From the NCBI RefSeq assembly GCF_029968095.1, contig NZ_JASCIR010000001.1:124001-188000 (forward strand): a stretch of 64,000 bases of DNA. Direction: 5' to 3'. Of the stretch, positions 16,091 to 24,052 are shown piece after piece (positions within the stretch are counted from its first letter, which is position 1; every line of letters begins with the position of its first letter). Source of the DNA: Streptomyces solicavernae (GTDB lineage: Bacteria > Actinomycetota > Actinomycetes > Streptomycetales > Streptomycetaceae). Below the pieces are notes generated by a model. The model was not told the origin of the DNA. It made no database searches and saw only the letters and a program-made list of their open reading frames with translations. The position numbers were made by a program, and so were the translations under genes.

Positions 16091-17857
16091 CTACTTCTCC
16101 GCAGCCGGCTTCCGCAGCGAGATGTTGAGCTCCTTGAGGCGAGCCTCGTCCAGCGTCGTCGGGGCGCCCATCATCAGGTCCTGGGCGTTCTGGTTCAGCG
16201 GGAACGCGATCGTCTCGCGGATGTTCGGCTCGTCCGCGAGGAGCATGACGATGCGGTCCACGCCGGGGGCGATGCCGCCGTGCGGCGGGGCGCCGAAGCG
16301 GAACGCGCGGAGCATGCCCGCGAACTCGGCCTCGACGGTCTCCCGGTCGTAGCCCGCGATCTCGAAGGCCTTCAGCATGATCTCGGGCTCGTGGTTCCGG
16401 ATCGCGCCGGAGGACAGCTCGATGCCGTTGCAGACGATGTCGTACTGCCAGCCCAGGATGGCGAGCGGGTCCTTCTCCTCCAGGTCCTTCATGCCGCCCT
16501 GGGGCATCGTGAAGGGATTGTGGGAGAAGTCGATCTTCCCGGTGTCCTCGTCCTTCTCGTACATCGGGAAGTCCACGATCCAGCAGAACCGGAAGACGTC
16601 CTCCTCGAAGTGACCGGCGCGCTTGGCGGCCTCGACGCGGACCGCGCCCATGATCTTCGAGACCTCGTCGAACTCGCCGGCGCCGAAGAACACCGCGTGG
16701 CCGGGGGCGAGCGAGAGGCGCTTGGTCAGCTCCTCGACGTCCGTCTCCGTGAGGAACTTCGCGATCGGGCCGGTCAGCGAGCCGTCCTCGCCGACGCGGA
16801 CCCAGGCCAGGCCCTTGGCGCCGTGCTCGACCGCGTACTCACCGAGGCCGTCGAAGAACTTCCGGGACTGGCCCGCGGTGTCCGGCACCGGCAGCGCGCG
16901 GACGTGCTTGCCCGCGAAGGCCTTGAAGCCGGAGTCGGCGAAGATGTCGGTGATGTCGACCAGTTCGAGCCGGGCGCGCAGGTCCGGCTTGTCGTTGCCG
17001 TACTTGACCATCGACTCGCGGAACGGGATGCGCGGGAACGGCGAGGTGACGTGGCGGCCGTTGCCGAACTCCTCGAACAGCTCGGTCATCAGCTGCTCGA
17101 TCGGCTGGAAGACGTCCTCCTGCTCGACGAAGCTCATCTCGACGTCGAGCTGGTAGAACTCGCCGGGCGAGCGGTCGGCGCGGGCGTCCTCGTCGCGGAA
17201 GCAGGGCGCGATCTGGAAGTACCGGTCGAAGCCGGAGATCATGAGCAGCTGCTTGAACTGCTGCGGGGCCTGCGGCAGCGCGTAGAACTTGCCGGGGTTC
17301 AGGCGGGACGGGACGACGAAGTCGCGGGCGCCCTCCGGGGAGGTCGCGGTGAGGATCGGCGTCGCCATCTCGTTGAAGCCGAGGGCCGTCATCTTGTGAC
17401 GGATCGCGGAGATGACCGCCGTGCGCAGCATGATGTTCTTGTGCATGCGCTCGCGGCGCAGGTCCAGGAAGCGGTACTCCAGGCGGCGCTCCTCGCCCAC
17501 GCCGTCGTCCTGGTTGATCTGGAACGGCAGCTGCTGGGCGCCGCCCAGGACCTCGACCTCGCCGACCTCGACCTCGATCTCACCGGTGGCGAGCTCGGGG
17601 TTGACGTTCTCGGCGCCGCGCGAGATCACCTTGCCGTCGATGCGGACGACGGTCTCCTTGGACAGCTTGTCCAGCGCCTCGAAGCCGGCGGTGTCGGGGC
17701 GGGCGACCAGCTGGACCAGGCCGTGGTGGTCGCGCAGGTCGATGAAGAGGATGCCGCCCAGGTCCCGGCGATTGTGCAGCCAGCCGCTCAGCCGGACGTC
17801 GCTGCCGACGTCGGTGGCGCGGAGTTCGCCGCAGTTGTGTGACCTGTACCGGTGCAT
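16091..17857 (-). CDS. aspS: Aspartyl-tRNA synthetase
   Basis: The 588-residue class II synthetase has the N-terminal OB-fold anticodon domain (about 1-105, [19 protein letters not shown]), the class II core with motif 2 [24 protein letters not shown] split by a turn (about 215-240), the bacterial GAD insertion (about 290-420), and motif 3 [13 protein letters not shown] near residue 540. Length fits the bacterial type. In organisms with GatCAB the enzyme can be non-discriminating and also charge tRNA-Asn; sequence alone does not settle that here. The ribosome binding site is weak (GGAAGAG). A perfect 18-bp tandem duplication sits 23 bp upstream of the start. Confidence 0.97.
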   Translation of the reverse strand: MHRYRSHNCGELRATDVGSDVRLSGWLHNRRDLGGILFIDLRDHHGLVQLVARPDTAGFEALDKLSKETVVRIDGKVISRGAENVNPELATGEIEVEVGEVEVLGGAQQLPFQINQDDGVGEERRLEYRFLDLRRERMHKNIMLRTAVISAIRHKMTALGFNEMATPILTATSPEGARDFVVPSRLNPGKFYALPQAPQQFKQLLMISGFDRYFQIAPCFRDEDARADRSPGEFYQLDVEMSFVEQEDVFQPIEQLMTELFEEFGNGRHVTSPFPRIPFRESMVKYGNDKPDLRARLELVDITDIFADSGFKAFAGKHVRALPVPDTAGQSRKFFDGLGEYAVEHGAKGLAWVRVGEDGSLTGPIAKFLTETDVEELTKRLSLAPGHAVFFGAGEFDEVSKIMGAVRVEAAKRAGHFEEDVFRFCWIVDFPMYEKDEDTGKIDFSHNPFTMPQGGMKDLEEKDPLAILGWQYDIVCNGIELSSGAIRNHEPEIMLKAFEIAGYDRETVEAEFAGMLRAFRFGAPPHGGIAPGVDRIVMLLADEPNIRETIAFPLNQNAQDLMMGAPTTLDEARLKELNISLRKPAAEK

Positions 17858-17879
17858 CTTTTCTCTTCCACTTCTTCGC

Positions 17880-17915
17880 GTCGTTCGTCGCGAGACAGTC
17901 GTTCGTCGCGAGACA
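17880..17915. repeat. 18-bp tandem duplication in the aspS leader
   Basis: GTCGTTCGTCGCGAGACA occurs at 17880-17897 and again at 17898-17915 with no mismatch, within the untranslated region upstream of aspS. The unit contains the small palindrome TCGCGA. Confidence 0.9.
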
Positions 17916-18028
17916 GGCGGGAATCAACGCGAACCAGGTTACCGCCCGGACCCGCTGCCCCTATTGGCATGACCGGCTCAGGCCCGCCTCGGTGGCGGGC
18001 CACCGCGCACTCTTCTTAAAGTGGGGCA

Positions 18029-20359
18029 ATGTGCACTGGCTCCCAGGACTCGGGCGGAGCGCCCCTGCCCCCGGCGGGCGACATCCTGGCGCTGATCGCG
18101 ACCGGGTTCTGGCGCTGGGACAGCGCGACCGGCCTGGTCGCCCTCGACGCGGAGGCCGCCCGCCTGCTCGGTCTGCCCGCCGAACCGGCGACGCTGACCG
18201 AGGCGGGCGTGCGCTCCCGCTTCCACCCGGTGGACTGGAACGAGATCGACGGCATCGTCAACCTCGCCGTCGTCGAGGGCACCCTCGCCGAGGCCCGGAT
18301 GCGCGTCATGGACGAGCAGGGCCAGGTGATCCGTACCGTCCGCAGCCGCACCAAGCCGATGGCCCAGGGCGGCCAGTACGAGCTGGTCGGCACGATCCAG
18401 GAGGTCACCGAGCCGTCGCCGGGGCGGGCCGCCCGTACGCCCGTCACCGGGGACTGGCGGCGCTCGCGCGAGGCGTTCCTGCTCGACGCGGGCCGCGCGC
18501 TCGCCGAGGCGCGGTCGACGGCCGAGGTGCTGCGGGTGGCGGCGGGCCTGTCGATGCCGGGCTTCGAGCCGGACGGCCTCGCGGTGTTCGGCGTACGCGG
18601 GGAGCGGCTGACGATCACCGGGCACCACGGGCAGCGGCCCGGCGACGAGGGCCCGTTCACGGACATGGCGCTGACCACCGACTATCCGGCCGCCGACGTG
18701 GTCCGGCACGGCCGCGCCGTCTACCTCTCCACGCCCTCCGAGTACAAGAACCGCTACCCCAGCACCTGGCCGCTCGCCGCGCGCTTCGGCCGGGAGTCCT
18801 GGGCGTTCCTGCCGCTGACCGTCGCGGGCCGGACCATCGGGGCGTGGATGGCGGCGTTCCGCTACCCGGTGCAGTTCACGCCGGACGAGCGCTCCGTCCT
18901 CACGACGGTGGCCCGGATGCTGGCCCAGGCCCTGTCGCGGGCCGGGATCGCCGAGTCGGAGCGGGAGCTGACGGAGGGCCTGCAGCGCTCGATGCTGCCG
19001 ACCCTCGGCCCGGACATACCGGGCCTCGCGCTCGCCGCGCGGTACGTGCCGACGGGCGGCGGTCTGCAGGTCGGCGGCGACTGGTACGACATGATCCCGC
19101 TGCCCGGCGGCCGCCGGATCGCCCTGGTCATCGGCGACGTCCAGGGGCACGATGTGCGCGCCGCGGGCCTGATGGGCCAGTTGCGGATCGCGCTGCGGGC
19201 CTACGCCGCGGAGGGCCACCGCCCGGACGCAGTGCTCGCCCGCGCCTCCCGCTTCCTGACCGGCATCACCGAGTCGCACCCGTACGGCTCCACCGGAGGC
19301 CCGGGGTCCCGCTCGGGTGAGGGTGCCGGGGTGGGGGTCGGGGTCGGGGACGGTGGCGGTGGCGGTGGCGAGGCCGGGGTCGGGGCGGCCGGGGCCGTTT
19401 TTGGCGAGGCCGGTGGCGAGGTCGGGGACGGTGGCGCCTCGGGCCCGGGCGACCCGCGCTTCGCGACCTGCCTGTACGTCGAGGCCGACCCGACCACCGG
19501 GGTCCTGGAGATCGCCCGGGCCGGGCACCCCGACCCGGTGGTGCGGACCGCGGACGGCACCGTCGTCGTACGCCCCACGGAGGGCGGGCTGCCGCTCGGC
19601 ATCGACCCGGACGCGGACTACCCGACCACCCGCGTCGTCCTCGAACCCGGCGAGACGATGCTGCTCTGCACGGACGGCCTGATCGAGACCGGCGGCCACG
19701 ACCTCGACTCCGGCTGGAGCCGCCTCCGCAAGGTCCTGGAACAGCACGAGGGCTTCCCGGCCCGCGCGGGCGAGGGCCCCGAGCGGCGCGAAGGGCTTGA
19801 GCAGCTTGCCGACGAGCTGGTGCAGGCGGTGCACGGCCCCACCTCGCACTACACCACCGGCCCGCTCGCCGACCGCCGCGAGGACGACATCGCGGTGGTC
19901 CTGCTCCGCCGTGCCGCCGTGGCCACGGGCGCGGCGGTCGGCACCGGTGCGACCGCGCCCCGCCTGCGCCGGTCCCTCCTCACGGTGCGGCAGGCCGAGC
20001 CGGAGCGGATCGCGGGCGCCCGGCAGCAGCTGCGCGAGCTGCTGCACGACTGGGCGGAGCCGGAGCAGGTCGACTCGGCGGTCCTGATGGTCTCCGAAAT
20101 GATCACCAATGTCCTGGTGCACACCGACGGCGACGCCCTGCTGCTCGTCGAGGCCCAGGGCGAGGTCGGCGAGCGGCGCCTGCGCGTCGAGGTCGCGGAC
20201 GCCAGCGACGAGCTCCCGCACAAGCGTCACCCCGGCGAACTGGCGTCGTCCGGAAGGGGGTTGGTCCTGATGGAGCTGCTCGCCGACTCCTGGGGCGTGA
20301 CGCCGCGCGGCGAGGGCAAGTCGATCTGGTTCGAGCTCCGTGAGTCCCCGGCTCCGTGA
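18029..20359 (+). CDS. PAS-GAF-PP2C (SpoIIE-type) phosphatase with ATPase-like domain
   Basis: This 776-residue protein has a PAS domain (about 20-125), a GAF domain (about 150-305), a PPM/SpoIIE-type phosphatase domain (about 320-600; metal motifs GGDWYD, IGDVQGH, TDGLIE, REDDIAVV) and a C-terminal HATPase_c domain (about 640-776; SEMITNVLVHT, SGRGLVLMELLADSWG). Such proteins regulate sigma factors through anti-sigma/antagonist phosphorylation. An insert of about 55 Gly/Val/Glu residues (about 421-475) interrupts the phosphatase domain. The ATG at 18029 follows a TAAAGT hexamer by only a few bases and lacks a good ribosome binding site, so the message may be leaderless. It is divergent from aspS. 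Confidence 0.88.
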   Translation: MCTGSQDSGGAPLPPAGDILALIATGFWRWDSATGLVALDAEAARLLGLPAEPATLTEAGVRSRFHPVDWNEIDGIVNLAVVEGTLAEARMRVMDEQGQVIRTVRSRTKPMAQGGQYELVGTIQEVTEPSPGRAARTPVTGDWRRSREAFLLDAGRALAEARSTAEVLRVAAGLSMPGFEPDGLAVFGVRGERLTITGHHGQRPGDEGPFTDMALTTDYPAADVVRHGRAVYLSTPSEYKNRYPSTWPLAARFGRESWAFLPLTVAGRTIGAWMAAFRYPVQFTPDERSVLTTVARMLAQALSRAGIAESERELTEGLQRSMLPTLGPDIPGLALAARYVPTGGGLQVGGDWYDMIPLPGGRRIALVIGDVQGHDVRAAGLMGQLRIALRAYAAEGHRPDAVLARASRFLTGITESHPYGSTGGPGSRSGEGAGVGVGVGDGGGGGGEAGVGAAGAVFGEAGGEVGDGGASGPGDPRFATCLYVEADPTTGVLEIARAGHPDPVVRTADGTVVVRPTEGGLPLGIDPDADYPTTRVVLEPGETMLLCTDGLIETGGHDLDSGWSRLRKVLEQHEGFPARAGEGPERREGLEQLADELVQAVHGPTSHYTTGPLADRREDDIAVVLLRRAAVATGAAVGTGATAPRLRRSLLTVRQAEPERIAGARQQLRELLHDWAEPEQVDSAVLMVSEMITNVLVHTDGDALLLVEAQGEVGERRLRVEVADASDELPHKRHPGELASSGRGLVLMELLADSWGVTPRGEGKSIWFELRESPAP

Positions 20360-20394
20360 CCCCGGCGGGCCCCGCACCCAGTACGCTCGACGGC

Positions 20395-20874
20395 ATGTAC
20401 GGCTACGACCAGTCCGCGGGCGCGGGGGCGGGATACGCCCCGCCGCAGCCCCCGCCCCAGCAGCCCGGCGGCCCCGGGGCGTATGGCCAGCAGGCGCCGC
20501 TGTACCCGGAGCCGTCGCCGCCGTCGCTCGCGGACGCGGTGCGCGCGTTCACCACCGGCTCGATGGCGGCGGAGGACTTCCAGCAGATCTTCTCGACGTC
20601 GAAGGTGTACTGCCCGCGCGGCGACAACCCCGGCTTCCTGGCGCTGCACAACACGCAGCAGCCGGTGATCCCGATGTTCACGTCCCTGAAGGAGCTGCGG
20701 CACTACGCCGGCAAGGAGTCCAAGTACTTCGTCATCACCGGCGCCGAGGTCATCGACCTGCTGCCGACGGGGTACGGCTTCGTGCTCGACATGGAGGGCG
20801 AGCACCGCATGGTCTTCGACGCCAAGGCGGTCGAGCAGATGGTCGACTTCGCGATGCGGCGGATGTACGGCTGA
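20395..20874 (+). CDS. SseB-family protein
   Basis: A 159-residue soluble protein with a Gly/Pro/Gln/Tyr-rich N-terminus (GAGYAPPQPPPQQPGGPGAY) and a C-terminal SseB-like domain (about 45-159, containing QQPVIPMFTSLKELRHYAG and GYGFVLDMEGEHRMVFD). SseB-like domains are common in Streptomyces and have no firm function. The ATG at 20395 gives the usual MYGYDQ start; a GTG at 20356 overlapping the stop of the phosphatase gene is in frame and would add 13 residues, so translational coupling is possible. A strong terminator follows. Confidence 0.8.
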   Translation: MYGYDQSAGAGAGYAPPQPPPQQPGGPGAYGQQAPLYPEPSPPSLADAVRAFTTGSMAAEDFQQIFSTSKVYCPRGDNPGFLALHNTQQPVIPMFTSLKELRHYAGKESKYFVITGAEVIDLLPTGYGFVLDMEGEHRMVFDAKAVEQMVDFAMRRMYG

Positions 20875-20896
20875 GCTTCCGCACCCGCCACACATC

Positions 20897-20927
20897 GAGG
20901 CGCCCGGGGAATCCCCCCGGGCGCCTC
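20897..20927. terminator. Hairpin terminator after the SseB-like gene
   Basis: GAGGCGCCCGGGG (20897-20909) pairs with CCCCGGGCGCCTC (20915-20927), followed by TGTTGTTGT. Confidence 0.85.
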
Positions 20928-20948
20928 TGTTGTTGTGGGGTGGCAGGA

Positions 20949-20964
20949 AGTTCATCGTTCAACT
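20949..20964. promoter_or_regulatory. Imperfect inverted repeat upstream of pirin
   Basis: AGTTCATCGTTCAACT is a 16-bp imperfect dyad (6 of 8 pairs) lying 29 bp upstream of the pirin start and beside a TAAACT hexamer that could be the -10 box. A redox-sensing MarR-type or similar repressor is conceivable, but no regulator gene is adjacent. Confidence 0.35.
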
Positions 20965-20992
20965 AAACTCGGAGCACAAGGAGGTACCGACC

Positions 20993-21961
20993 ATGCCTGC
21001 AGTGACCGTCGAGAACCCGCTGACCCTGCCCCGCGTGACCGCCCCCGCCGACGCCCCCTCGCGCCGCGTCCTGCACGTGGCCACGGCCCCCAGCGGCTTC
21101 GAGGGCGAGGGGTTCCCCGTCCGGCGCGCCTTCGCCGGGATCAATTACAAGTACCTCGACCCGTTCATCATGATGGACCAGATGGGCGAGGTGGACTACG
21201 AAGCCGGCGAGCCGAAGGGGACCCCCTGGCATCCGCACCGCGGCTTCGAGACCGTCACCTACATCGTCGACGGCACCTTCATCCACCAGGACTCCCACGG
21301 CGGTGGCGGCACCATCACCAACGGCGACACCCAGTGGATGACGGCAGGCTCCGGCCTCCTGCACATCGAGACCCCGCCCGAGTCGCTGGTCATGTCCGGC
21401 GGCCTGTTCCACGGCCTCCAGCTGTGGGTGAACCTGCCGGCCGAGGCCAAGATGACCGACCCCCGCTACCAGGACATCCGCGGCGGCAGCGTCAAGCTCC
21501 TGACCTCGGCGGACGGCGGCGCACTGCTCCGCGTCATCGCGGGCGGGCTGGACGGCCACGACGGACCCGGCAGCACACACACCCCGATCACGATGATCCA
21601 CGCCTCGGTGCACCCCGGCGCCGAGATCACGCTCCCCTGGCGCTCGGACTTCAACGCCCTCGCGTACGGGCTCGCGGGCGAAGGCTTCGCCGGAGCGGAG
21701 CGGCGGCCGTTCGGCATGGGCCAGTCGGTCGTCTTCGGCGACGGCGACTCGCTGACGATCCGCGCCGCCGAGTCCCAGGACTCGCGCAGCGCCAACTTCG
21801 AGGTGGTCCTGCTCGGCGGCCTGCCGATCCGCGAGCCGATGGCCCACTACGGCCCGTTCGTGATGAACAGCCACGTCGAACTGGCCCAGGCTTTCGACGA
21901 CTTCAAGGCGGGACGGCTGGGAACGGTTCCGGCCGGCGCGCACGGAAGCTCGATGCCCTGA
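20993..21961 (+). CDS. Pirin family protein
   Basis: The 322-residue bicupin protein carries the pirin metal site: His80 and His82 in WHPHRGFET, then His124 and Glu126 in LLHIETPP. The N-terminal cupin (about 40-150) is metal-binding; the C-terminal cupin (about 190-300) is not. Bacterial pirins have quercetinase activity in some cases and in Streptomyces have been tied to redox control of central metabolism; which applies here is unknown. An AAGGAGGT ribosome binding site (20978-20985) is ideally placed before the ATG at 20993. The gene is monocistronic, between two strong hairpins. Confidence 0.92.
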   Translation: MPAVTVENPLTLPRVTAPADAPSRRVLHVATAPSGFEGEGFPVRRAFAGINYKYLDPFIMMDQMGEVDYEAGEPKGTPWHPHRGFETVTYIVDGTFIHQDSHGGGGTITNGDTQWMTAGSGLLHIETPPESLVMSGGLFHGLQLWVNLPAEAKMTDPRYQDIRGGSVKLLTSADGGALLRVIAGGLDGHDGPGSTHTPITMIHASVHPGAEITLPWRSDFNALAYGLAGEGFAGAERRPFGMGQSVVFGDGDSLTIRAAESQDSRSANFEVVLLGGLPIREPMAHYGPFVMNSHVELAQAFDDFKAGRLGTVPAGAHGSSMP

Positions 21962-21981
21962 CCAGGGGCGCGGGCGCGCTG

Positions 21982-22015
21982 GGCCCTGTCTTCAAACTCC
22001 CTTGAAGACAGGGCC
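21982..22015. terminator. Bidirectional terminator between pirin and the siderophore operon
   Basis: GGCCCTGTCTTCAA (21982-21995) pairs perfectly with TTGAAGACAGGGCC (22002-22015). Its last base belongs to the TAG stop of the convergent aldolase gene. Confidence 0.85.
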
Positions 22016-22782
22016 TAAGCCGACCGATGCGCCGCCAGATGGTCGCGGAGGGCGCGGGCGGCCAGGTCGCGTTCCTCACCGGTCACGAAGGCACGTACGC
22101 CCTCGGCCCGCCACTCGGCCCGCCGCGCGGGACTGCGGGCCATCGCGCAGTACGGCACGCCGTGTTCGGCGCAGGAGGCGCGGAGGGTGCGTACGGCTTC
22201 GCGGACCAGCGGGTGAGTCAACTGCCAGGGCACTCCGTACGACTGCGACAGGTCGGCCGGGCCCGGCAGCACCAGGTCGACACCGCCGCCGGCGAGGATC
22301 TCGTCGATCGCTTCGACGCCTTCCCGGTCCTCGATCAGCGCGATCACCGAGATCTCGGCGTTGGCCCGCTTCGTGTACTCGACCGGCGGGATCGCGCCGA
22401 AGCCGGGGCCGCGCCCGCCCCCGAGGGAGCGCATGCCCTCGGGCGCGTAGCGGGCGGCGCGGATCGCGCGGTCGATGTCGGAGCGCCTGCGCACATGCGG
22501 GACCACGACGCCCATCGCCCCCGCGTCGAGCACCCGCAGGACCGCGCCCGGGTCGTCCTCGGGAACCCGGACGAAAGCGGTGAGGCCGACCGCCTCGGCG
22601 GCCCGGATCAGGTTCTCCAGCGTCTGCGGGTCGACGAGCGCGTGCTCGGTGTCGAGGATCGCGAAGTCGTACCCGGCGCAGCCGATCATCTCGACGACCG
22701 ACGGCTCGGGAAGGGAGCAGAACAGCCCGTCGACCTCCTCGCCCGCGGCGAGCTTCGCCTTGACGGCGTTGGGGCGCAGCAT
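22015..22782 (-). CDS. HpcH/HpaI-family aldolase, SbnG-like citrate supply enzyme
   Basis: A 255-residue class II (metal-dependent) aldolase of the HpcH/HpaI family. Family marks include the phosphate/carboxylate loop FAILDTEHALVD, the catalytic Arg in APEGMRSLGGGRGPG, the metal-binding Glu in ALIEDREG and Asp in LVLPGPADLSQ. In staphyloferrin B clusters the relative SbnG makes citrate from oxaloacetate and acetyl-CoA for the siderophore, and that is the likely role here because the gene is the last of a six-gene siderophore operon and starts 1 bp after the decarboxylase stop. An ordinary 2-keto-3-deoxy-acid aldolase is the alternative. The TAG stop is the end of a terminator hairpin. Confidence 0.82.
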   Translation of the reverse strand: MLRPNAVKAKLAAGEEVDGLFCSLPEPSVVEMIGCAGYDFAILDTEHALVDPQTLENLIRAAEAVGLTAFVRVPEDDPGAVLRVLDAGAMGVVVPHVRRRSDIDRAIRAARYAPEGMRSLGGGRGPGFGAIPPVEYTKRANAEISVIALIEDREGVEAIDEILAGGGVDLVLPGPADLSQSYGVPWQLTHPLVREAVRTLRASCAEHGVPYCAMARSPARRAEWRAEGVRAFVTGEERDLAARALRDHLAAHRSA

Positions 22783-22783
22783 G

Positions 22784-24052
22784 TCAGCCCCGCCTCCCGC
22801 CCGAAGGCTCCGAAGGCTCCGAAGGCTCCGAACTGCCCGGATGTTCAAGGTGGTTGAGGTAGTGGAAGCCGGGCCTGGGGTGCATCAGGAAGTCGTGGTG
22901 CGAGATGTTCCAGGCGTACGCGCCCGCGACGGAGAAGGCCGCGCGGTCGCCCGCGCGCAGCCCCGCGGCCGGGACCCGCCGGGCGAGCACGTCCTTGGGC
23001 GTGCAGAGCTGGCCGGTGAGGGTGACACGGTCCTGGCGGGCCGTCGAGCGCGGCCAGGGGTGCGGCCAGTCGTCCACCGGCAGTACGGAGCAGGGCTGGT
23101 CGTGGCCCTTGGTCGCGGGCGTGCGCAGGTGGTGGGTGCCGCCGCGGACGACCGCGAACTCCTCGCCGTGGCTGTGCTTCACGTCCAGGACCTCGGTGGC
23201 GTACCAGCCGCAGTACGCGGTGAGGGCACGGCCCGGTTCGATACGGAGCGTCACCTCGGGGTGAGCGTCGGCGAGTTCGCCGAGGCCCTTGCCGTACGCG
23301 GCCCAGTCGAAGCGGCGGTCGGGATCGGCGTAGTCCACGGTCATCCCGCCGCCGACGTTCACCTCGCAGAGGCGGACGCCGTGCCGTCCGGCCAGGCCGG
23401 TGGCCCAGCGCACGACGGACTCGGCGACCGCCAGCTGCTCGTCCGCCTCCAAACCGCTCGCGAGGTGGGCGTGGACGCCGCGCAGCGCCAGCTGCGGGAA
23501 GGTGCCGTCGGTGAGCAGCGCCACGGTGGCGTCGGCCTCGGAGGGGTCGAGGCCGAACGGGGTCGGGCGGCCGCCCATCGCCAGGGAGCTGTTCTCCAGG
23601 AGGGCGTCGGGCAGCGGCAGGTTGAAGCGGAGCAGAACGTCGATGCGGGCGTCCGGGGCGGTCCGCGCGGCCAGTTCGGCCAGCATGCGCAGCTCGTAGG
23701 CGCTCTCCACGTGGAAGCGGCGCACGCCGAGCTCCAGTGCGGCGGCGATCTCCACGGGCGTCTTGCCGGGGCCGCCGAAGGCGAGCGGGCGGCCGGGAAC
23801 CGCCTCGTGCACGTGGGCCAGCTCGCCCCCGGAGGACACCTCGTAGCCGTCCACGTACGGGGCGAGGGCGGTGAGGATCTCGCGGTCCGGGTTGGCCTTG
23901 GCCGCGTAGTACAGCTCGACGCGTTCGGGCAGGGCGGCCCGGACCTCGGCGGCGTGGTCGCGCAGGGCCGCCAAGTCGTAGACGTAGGCGGGCAGTTCGG
24001 CGGACGGCAGGGAGAGGATGCGGTCGCGTACGGAGGCAGTGGGGAGGGTCAT
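22784..24052 (-). CDS. Fold-type III PLP decarboxylase of siderophore biosynthesis (PvsE/SbnH-like)
   Basis: A 422-residue alanine-racemase-fold decarboxylase. The PLP lysine is Lys52 in YYAAKANP, with the glycine-rich phosphate site VNVGGGMTVDY and the barrel motif GVHAHLASGL. The C-terminal beta-domain contains GQLCTPKDVL, where the Cys/Asp positions shape the substrate pocket. In vibrioferrin, staphyloferrin B and achromobactin clusters such enzymes decarboxylate a serine- or diaminopropionate-derived unit. The ATG at 24052 overlaps the upstream synthetase by 4 bp. The C-terminus is a repeat-encoded tail SSEPSEPSEPSGGRRG, from 10-bp DNA repeats at about 22801-22832. Diaminopimelate decarboxylase is unlikely given the context. 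Confidence 0.88.
   Translation of the reverse strand: MTLPTASVRDRILSLPSAELPAYVYDLAALRDHAAEVRAALPERVELYYAAKANPDREILTALAPYVDGYEVSSGGELAHVHEAVPGRPLAFGGPGKTPVEIAAALELGVRRFHVESAYELRMLAELAARTAPDARIDVLLRFNLPLPDALLENSSLAMGGRPTPFGLDPSEADATVALLTDGTFPQLALRGVHAHLASGLEADEQLAVAESVVRWATGLAGRHGVRLCEVNVGGGMTVDYADPDRRFDWAAYGKGLGELADAHPEVTLRIEPGRALTAYCGWYATEVLDVKHSHGEEFAVVRGGTHHLRTPATKGHDQPCSVLPVDDWPHPWPRSTARQDRVTLTGQLCTPKDVLARRVPAAGLRAGDRAAFSVAGAYAWNISHHDFLMHPRPGFHYLNHLEHPGSSEPSEPSEPSGGRRG

Noticed and set aside
15959..17842. 627-residue plus-strand frame opposite aspS
   Set aside because: High-GC antisense shadow of a clear class II synthetase gene.
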